A stretch of DNA of 9,673 nucleotides. Origin: Rikenella microfusus (GTDB lineage Bacteria; Bacteroidota; Bacteroidia; Bacteroidales; SZUA-534). Shown piece after piece: positions 5,549 through 9,673 of this stretch. The stretch is from assembly GCA_020719105.1 (NCBI GenBank), contig DYQV01000077.1, positions 1-9,673 of the forward strand. The letters run 5' to 3'. Within the stretch, counting starts at the first letter, position 1; the number at the start of each line of letters is the position of its first letter. The notes under the pieces are model-generated. The model was given only the letters and a program-made list of their open reading frames with translations, searched no databases and had not been told where the DNA came from. Both the position numbers and the translations under genes were made by a program.

Positions 5549-8026
5549 ATGGAATTTATGGAAGAATTTAATCTGGACAAGTTATTGGCGGCTGACAACG
5601 AAGGGGGCGACACAGAATTTTTTCCAATCATATCCGACGAAGACCAGCAAAGCATCGATAAATTTAAGTTTCCGGAGCTTATACCCATTTTGCCTTTACG
5701 GAATATGGTGTTATTCCCCGGTGTGGTAATTCCTATAACCGTGGGTCGTGATAAATCGCTGAGGCTTATACGCGAAGCATTCAAGAACGATAAAATTATT
5801 GGAACCGTTGCTCAAATGGACGTAAATATCGAAGAGCCCCGCTCTGAGGATTTGTTCCGTCAAGGTACGGTAGCTACCATCATGAAAATATTGGAAATGC
5901 CCGATAATTCCACAACTGTCATCATTCAAGGAAAAAAACGGTTTATGGTTAAAGAATACTTGTCGGAAGAGCCCTATTTTACCGCTTATGTTTCAAGCAT
6001 TGAGGAAAAGATGCCTCTCGAAGAGCAAAGCGAGGAATTTGAGGCGTTGGTAGGATCCATCAAAGACCTTTCGATGAAGATTATCAAGCTTTCGCCCAAC
6101 ATTCCATCGGAAGCTATTTTTGCCATTAAAAATATCGACAACCCATTCTTTTTAATCAATTTTATTTGTTCCAACAGCGAATTAAAAGTTGGAGCTAAAC
6201 AAAACCTGCTCCAGGAAACCGATTTGTTTCAACGAAGCATCAAGTTATTGGAGCTTCTATCGAAAGAAATTCAAATGCTTGAACTCAAAGACGACATTCA
6301 ACGTAAAGTGAAATCGGATTTGGACAAGCAACAAAGGGAATTTCTGTTGAATCAGCAGATAAAGACCATTCAAAATGAGTTGGGGGGCAATCCGGTTGAA
6401 AAAGAAGTGGAGGATTTAAAAGAAAAAGCCAAAACTAAAAAATGGACGGATGAGGTTGCCAAGATATTTGAAAAAGAAACCGATAAACTTCACCGACTAA
6501 ATCCGGCTACAGGGGAATATTCCGTTCAGTTGAATTACTTACAAACCATGCTCGATTTGCCATGGAACGATTACAGTACCGACCGTTTTGATATGCCATT
6601 GGCTACTGAAATATTAGATCGGGATCATTTTGGGTTGGAAAAAGTAAAAGAGCGCATTCTGGAGCATTTAGCTGTATTAAAACTGAAAGGAGATTTAAAA
6701 TCACCCATCCTTTGTTTATATGGCCCTCCCGGAGTTGGTAAAACATCGTTAGGAAAATCGGTAGCTGAGGCACTCGGAAGAAAATACATACGCATGTCAT
6801 TGGGCGGTTTGCACGATGAAGCCGAAATACGAGGACACCGAAAAACTTATATTGGGGCAATGCCCGGCCGTATCATTCAAAATATGAAAAAAGCCGGAAC
6901 TTCAAACCCGGTTTTCATTCTCGATGAAATTGATAAAGTTGGCAAGGATTTCCATGGTGATCCTGCTTCCGCTTTACTCGAAGTGCTTGATCCGGAACAA
7001 AACAATGCCTTTCACGATAACTACCTCGACGTGGATTACGACCTTTCGAAAGTTATGTTTATTGCTACAGCCAACGTTATAAATACAATCAGTCCCCCTT
7101 TGCGCGATCGGATGGAAATGATAGATGTGAGCGGATACATTGTTGAAGAAAAAATTGAAATTGCCAACCGTCATTTAGTGCCTAAACAATTGAAAAATCA
7201 TGGGATTGAACTGGATGCGGTTACTTTTCCCAAAGAAACGCTGGAACGGATTATCGAGGGTTATACCCGCGAATCGGGCGTTAGGGAATTGGATAAACGA
7301 TTGGCACAAGCCTCAAGGAGAATTGCCAAACGCATTGCATTTAACGAAACCTTCGAAAAGACAGTACTTCCGGAACATTTAGAATTACTGCTAGGTAAAA
7401 CTAAATATACCCAGGAGCTTTACGACGGAAATGAGTTTGCCGGAGTAGTTACCGGGCTTGCCTGGACTGCCGTTGGCGGTGATATTTTGTATATTGAAAC
7501 CAGCCTCAGCCAAGGAAAGGGAAAACTAACCATTACTGGAAATTTAGGTGAAGTAATGAAAGAATCGACCGTGATAGCGCTTGAAATAATCAAATCGAGG
7601 GCTTCAATGCTTGAGTTAAAACCAGAAATTTTTGAAAACTGGAACGTACACGTACACGTACCTGAAGGAGCCATTCCTAAAGATGGCCCATCGGCAGGAA
7701 TAACTATGGTAACATCCATTGCTTCAGCGTTTACCCAACGCAAAGTTAAAGATGGTATAGCCATGACCGGGGAAATTACTCTCCGGGGAAAAGTATTGCC
7801 AGTAGGTGGTATCCGTGAGAAAATATTAGCTGCCAAAAGAGCCAATATCAAGGAAATATTATTATCAGCTCAAAACCAAAAAGATATAGAGGATATTAAA
7901 CCGGAATATGTAAAAGGTTTGAAATTTCATTATGTGGAAACCATTGACCAAGTGTTGGAGATAGCTTTGCTAAAAGAGACCATAACTAACCCAATGAAAT
8001 TTGAGGTTGAACAAAAAACAAACTAA
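5549..8026 (+). CDS. lon: ATP-dependent Lon protease (LonA type)
   Basis: An 825-residue cytoplasmic AAA+ serine protease that assembles as a homohexamer, unfolds damaged and regulatory proteins and degrades them processively. An acidic N-terminal extension of about 40 residues precedes the substrate-binding LAN domain (from PELIPILPLRNMVLFPG near residue 42 to about 240) and a helical linker. The AAA+ module has Walker A GPPGVGKT at 392-399, Walker B VFILDEIDK with D459 and E460, and the pore-loop region with RGHRKTYIGAMPGR. The protease domain has catalytic S715 in KDGPSAG and K758 in GGIREK, 43 residues apart as in E. coli Lon (S679/K722). All key residues are present and the frame is unbroken, so it should be active. 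Length is slightly above the E. coli protein (784), as I recall for Bacteroidota Lon. Heat-shock control is usual in the family but no specific operator is visible. It ends at a strong hairpin shared with the convergent peroxidase gene. Confidence 0.98.
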   Translation: MEFMEEFNLDKLLAADNEGGDTEFFPIISDEDQQSIDKFKFPELIPILPLRNMVLFPGVVIPITVGRDKSLRLIREAFKNDKIIGTVAQMDVNIEEPRSEDLFRQGTVATIMKILEMPDNSTTVIIQGKKRFMVKEYLSEEPYFTAYVSSIEEKMPLEEQSEEFEALVGSIKDLSMKIIKLSPNIPSEAIFAIKNIDNPFFLINFICSNSELKVGAKQNLLQETDLFQRSIKLLELLSKEIQMLELKDDIQRKVKSDLDKQQREFLLNQQIKTIQNELGGNPVEKEVEDLKEKAKTKKWTDEVAKIFEKETDKLHRLNPATGEYSVQLNYLQTMLDLPWNDYSTDRFDMPLATEILDRDHFGLEKVKERILEHLAVLKLKGDLKSPILCLYGPPGVGKTSLGKSVAEALGRKYIRMSLGGLHDEAEIRGHRKTYIGAMPGRIIQNMKKAGTSNPVFILDEIDKVGKDFHGDPASALLEVLDPEQNNAFHDNYLDVDYDLSKVMFIATANVINTISPPLRDRMEMIDVSGYIVEEKIEIANRHLVPKQLKNHGIELDAVTFPKETLERIIEGYTRESGVRELDKRLAQASRRIAKRIAFNETFEKTVLPEHLELLLGKTKYTQELYDGNEFAGVVTGLAWTAVGGDILYIETSLSQGKGKLTITGNLGEVMKESTVIALEIIKSRASMLELKPEIFENWNVHVHVPEGAIPKDGPSAGITMVTSIASAFTQRKVKDGIAMTGEITLRGKVLPVGGIREKILAAKRANIKEILLSAQNQKDIEDIKPEYVKGLKFHYVETIDQVLEIALLKETITNPMKFEVEQKTN

Positions 8027-8037
8027 TTGATAGTATT

Positions 8038-8076
8038 AAAAAAGAGAGAAGAAATTTATTTCTGCTCTCTTTTTTT
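8038..8076. terminator. Bidirectional intrinsic terminator between lon and the peroxidase gene
   Basis: AAAAAAGAGAG at 8038-8048 pairs with CTCTCTTTTTT at 8066-8076. An inner stem AGAAA/TTTCT closes a TTTA loop across a single A-G mismatch. The stem is flanked by A's on the left and T's on the right, so it gives a hairpin plus U tract for transcripts from either side. It sits 12 bases after the lon stop and 22 bases beyond the end of the minus-strand gene, serving both. Confidence 0.8.
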
Positions 8077-8097
8077 ATTAATCTTTTACATGATACT

Positions 8098-8640
8098 TTA
8101 CTTACCGGTAATCCAATGATCAATTTTATCGGAAATCACGCTTTCTTTGTGCTTCAAAAAATCAACCCATTTACCGTTTTCGTCAATCATAAACTTTTGG
8201 AAGTTCCAAGCTACTTCAGCATCCATTACTCCATTTTGGCTCTTTTGTGTTAACCATTGATAAATGGGATCCATGTCGTCGCCTTTAACCGAAATTTTAT
8301 GCATCATCGGAAAAGTCACCCCATAGTTTTTGGTGCAAAAATCACGGATTTCTTCATTGGTGCCCGGTTCCTGTTTTAAAAAATTGTTGGCCGGAAAACC
8401 AATTATCACAAACCTGTCGCCACCATATTTTTTATAAAGTGCTTCCAATTCTGCATATTGGGGAGTGTTCCCACATTTTGATGCGGTATTTACAACCAAC
8501 ACTTTTTTTCCTTTTAACGATGCCAAGTCAAAATCGTCCCCTTCTAAGGTTTTGGTTTTAAAATCATGCAGGCTTTTTTGCTGCCCAAAACCAACAAACA
8601 TGGCAAGGGTAAACAACGAGGTAATTAAAAATTTTTCCAT
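8098..8640 (-). CDS. Exported glutathione-peroxidase-family thiol peroxidase
   Basis: A 180-residue thioredoxin-fold peroxidase that reduces hydrogen peroxide and organic hydroperoxides. The catalytic set is C56 in NTASKCGNTPQYAELEALY, Q90 in KQEPG, and W145-N146 in AWNFQKF. There is Cys, not selenocysteine, at the active site. C102 in DFCTKNYGVTFP is at the place of the resolving Cys of plant-type enzymes, so reduction by thioredoxin-like partners is more likely than by glutathione. The usual FPCNQF segment reads FPANNF here, so the third, non-essential Cys is absent. The N-terminus MEKFLITSLFTLAMFVGFGQQ looks like a signal peptide, with cleavage probably around residues 19-21, which points to the periplasm. 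It is convergent with lon and shares its terminator. Its start has no clear Shine-Dalgarno sequence. Family assignment is firm; reductant and location are inferred. Confidence 0.93.
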   Translation of the reverse strand: MEKFLITSLFTLAMFVGFGQQKSLHDFKTKTLEGDDFDLASLKGKKVLVVNTASKCGNTPQYAELEALYKKYGGDRFVIIGFPANNFLKQEPGTNEEIRDFCTKNYGVTFPMMHKISVKGDDMDPIYQWLTQKSQNGVMDAEVAWNFQKFMIDENGKWVDFLKHKESVISDKIDHWITGK

Positions 8641-8750
8641 AAACTGTTTTTAATAAATATCCTGTTTAAACAAATTAAAACGACATTCGGTTTAAAAAAA
8701 ACCAAAAATTAACGCCCGTATTTTAGTTTATTTTATTGCATTTTTATTAT

Positions 8751-8772
8751 CACCCCATTTTTTTAGGGGGTG
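8751..8772. promoter_or_regulatory. GC-clamped hairpin in the peroxidase/amt divergent spacer
   Basis: CACCCC at 8751-8756 and GGGGTG at 8767-8772 form a perfect 6-bp inverted repeat around a T-rich 10-base loop, conspicuous in a very AT-rich spacer. It lies 93 bases before the amt start and about 110 before the peroxidase start. It could be an operator or the stop of a short leader RNA; nothing in the sequence decides. The remainder of the 225-base spacer shows no clear promoter box or other gene. Confidence 0.3.
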
Positions 8773-8865
8773 TCTAACATTTATTGTACAAATAAGTTGC
8801 ATTTTATAACAATTTGTCATTTTTTTGCTAAAAAATATCACAATTTATCGCTAAACGAGTAAAAA

Positions 8866-9285
8866 ATGAAAAAAATCTATCTTTTATTATTTGGTATGTG
8901 TGCATTTGCATTTCACACATTTGCCAGTGAACAAACGCCCATTGACACCGGAGCAACAGCATGGATGATTACGTCAACTGCGTTGGTACTTCTAATGGTT
9001 CCGGGCCTTGCCATGTTTTATGGTGGTTTAGTTAGGTCGAAAAACGTGTTGGGCACCATGATGCATAGCTTTGTAGCTATGGGTATTATGAGCGTATTAT
9101 GGGTTACAGTCAGTTACAGCATGGCCTTCGGAAAAAGTATTCTTGGAGGCTGGTTTGGATGGAATCCTGATTATTTATTTCTAAATGGCATTGATGAATC
9201 AATTATGCCGGCTGGAGTTCCTGAACTGGTATTTGTAATGTTTCAAGGGAAATTTGCTCTTTTGTCGGTTGATAGTGTAAATTAA
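8866..9285 (+). pseudogene. amt: Ammonium transporter Amt, truncated after about one third
   Basis: Amt/MEP/Rh channels carry ammonium across the inner membrane as trimers of 11-helix subunits, normally more than 400 residues. Here a cleavable-looking signal peptide (KKIYLLLFGMCAFAFHTFAS) leads into the conserved first helices: DTGATAWMITSTALVLLMVP, GLAMFYGGLVRSKNVLGTMM, and SFVAMGIMSVLWVTVSYSMAFG. The frame reaches ELVFVMFQGKFA, where the family continues with I-T-P-A-L-I, but after codon GCT 9256-9258 homology ends and nine unrelated codons run to TAA 9283-9285. The product would have only about three to four helices and lack the pore histidines, so it cannot transport. No continuation of Amt appears in any frame to 9673. 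An insertion at about 9259 is the likeliest cause; a chimeric assembly near a contig end is the alternative. The start ATG at 8866 fits the signal peptide. Confidence 0.85.
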
Positions 9286-9673
9286 ATATTAATTAGTTGT
9301 CTAAATAAATGGAAATCAAATTGATACCACTTAAAAAGTTTCTTTTACCTATACTATGGTAAATTTAAATTATAATGAAATTGTAAAATTGAAATGGTCA
9401 TTCTATTGTAGGAACTATCAAAAAGGTGCAAAGGATCAGTTATTTGGATGATTGAAGATATACTCATTTCTAAAATCGGAATCTCCCAAAAACTATTTAT
9501 ATCACATCAAACGTGATTACAAAGCAACAATTTCATTTATATTAAAAACCACTCCTTTGCTCCTTCAAATAACCATTCCAGCTATCATATCCATAAAATG
9601 GGGATGGCTTTTATTAATACCTAAGAAGCCATTGGCTACCCCATGGACGACAAATTGAAAAAAACAGGGACTA
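9259..9673. other. AT-rich stretch interrupting amt, no recognisable gene
   Basis: Sequence from 9259 has no similarity I recognise in six frames. It is rich in stop codons; the longest readings are short and unlike known proteins, including one from a TTG at 9452 to 9658 (68 codons) and fragments such as GYPMDDKLKKTG at the right edge. The beginning (TTTTGTCGGTTGATAGTG) might be the end of an insertion sequence, but no matching inverted end or target duplication is in view. It most likely represents the left part of a mobile element or a degenerate insertion running beyond the window. Confidence 0.35.
9598..9644. repeat. Two-part inverted repeat near the right edge
   Basis: ATGGGG 9598-9603 pairs with CCCCAT 9639-9644. 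Immediately inside, ATGGCTT 9604-9610 pairs with AAGCCAT 9626-9632, with a 6-base bulge (9633-9638) on the right side only. The hairpin lies within the unassigned insert in amt and could be part of a mobile-element or leader RNA structure. Confidence 0.4.

Noticed and set aside
5527..5571. Short 14-codon reading (ATG to TAA) overlapping the lon start, a possible leader peptide
   Set aside because: No ribosome binding site of its own is evident, and the AAGGA motif fits lon better. It is most likely chance.
7645..7662. Tandem GTACAC-like repeat inside lon
   Set aside because: It encodes the conserved VHVHVPEG segment of Lon, so the repetition follows from the protein sequence.
7420..7851. 143-codon minus-strand reading inside lon
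   Set aside because: It lies opposite the conserved Lon protease domain and has no independent coding signs; it is a shadow of lon.
9424..9432. AGGTGCAAA in the amt insert, also present in the repeats upstream of the integrase
   Set aside because: A single 9-base match with no further similarity around it; this is expected by chance and is not evidence that the two regions belong to one element.
1..9673. CRISPR array, rRNA genes or a replication origin
   Set aside because: No regularly spaced long direct repeats, no rRNA-like segments and no cluster of DnaA-box-like sites were seen.

Overview
The window looks like a chromosomal segment from a member of the Bacteroidota. The signs are an alternative GlmU-like protein of the type found in that phylum, a tyrosine recombinase of the Bacteroidetes type, mostly weak Shine-Dalgarno sequences, a TAnnTTTG-type promoter box upstream of the integrase, and AT-rich spacers. 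The genus cannot be named from the sequence alone.

Layout. Positions 1 to about 3818 read as the end of an integrated mobile island. From left to right it holds the 3' part of a leucine-rich-repeat Roc-COR (ROCO) GTPase gene that runs off the left edge of the window. Its reading frame breaks in a run of nine T's. An additional C-terminal domain resembling DUF4435 continues in another frame, and a second shift returns to the original frame. A convergent tyrosine recombinase (integrase) gene follows. A repeat-rich 175-base gap separates the integrase from a tRNA-Thr(CGU) gene at 3819-3894, whose 3' end faces the integrase. This is the classic arrangement of an element inserted at a tRNA 3' end, with the ROCO gene as cargo.

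Right of the tRNA comes ordinary core genome: a GlmU-like sugar nucleotidyltransferase/acyltransferase, an intergenic block packed with inverted repeats, an intact ATP-dependent Lon protease, a bidirectional terminator, and a convergent exported glutathione-peroxidase-family gene. After a divergent spacer there is the first third of an ammonium transporter gene (amt).

The amt frame is lost after about residue 131, in the middle of a conserved motif. The last roughly 415 bases are AT-rich and contain no gene I can recognise; an insertion into amt is the likeliest reading.

The core genes form no evident pathway: lon serves protein quality control, the peroxidase serves peroxide defence, the GlmU-like gene serves amino-sugar nucleotide supply, and amt would serve nitrogen uptake. 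The most interesting part is the ROCO gene on the island. It combines a STAND/NLR-like sensor-switch architecture with a possible effector domain, and it is broken or phase-shifted in this copy.
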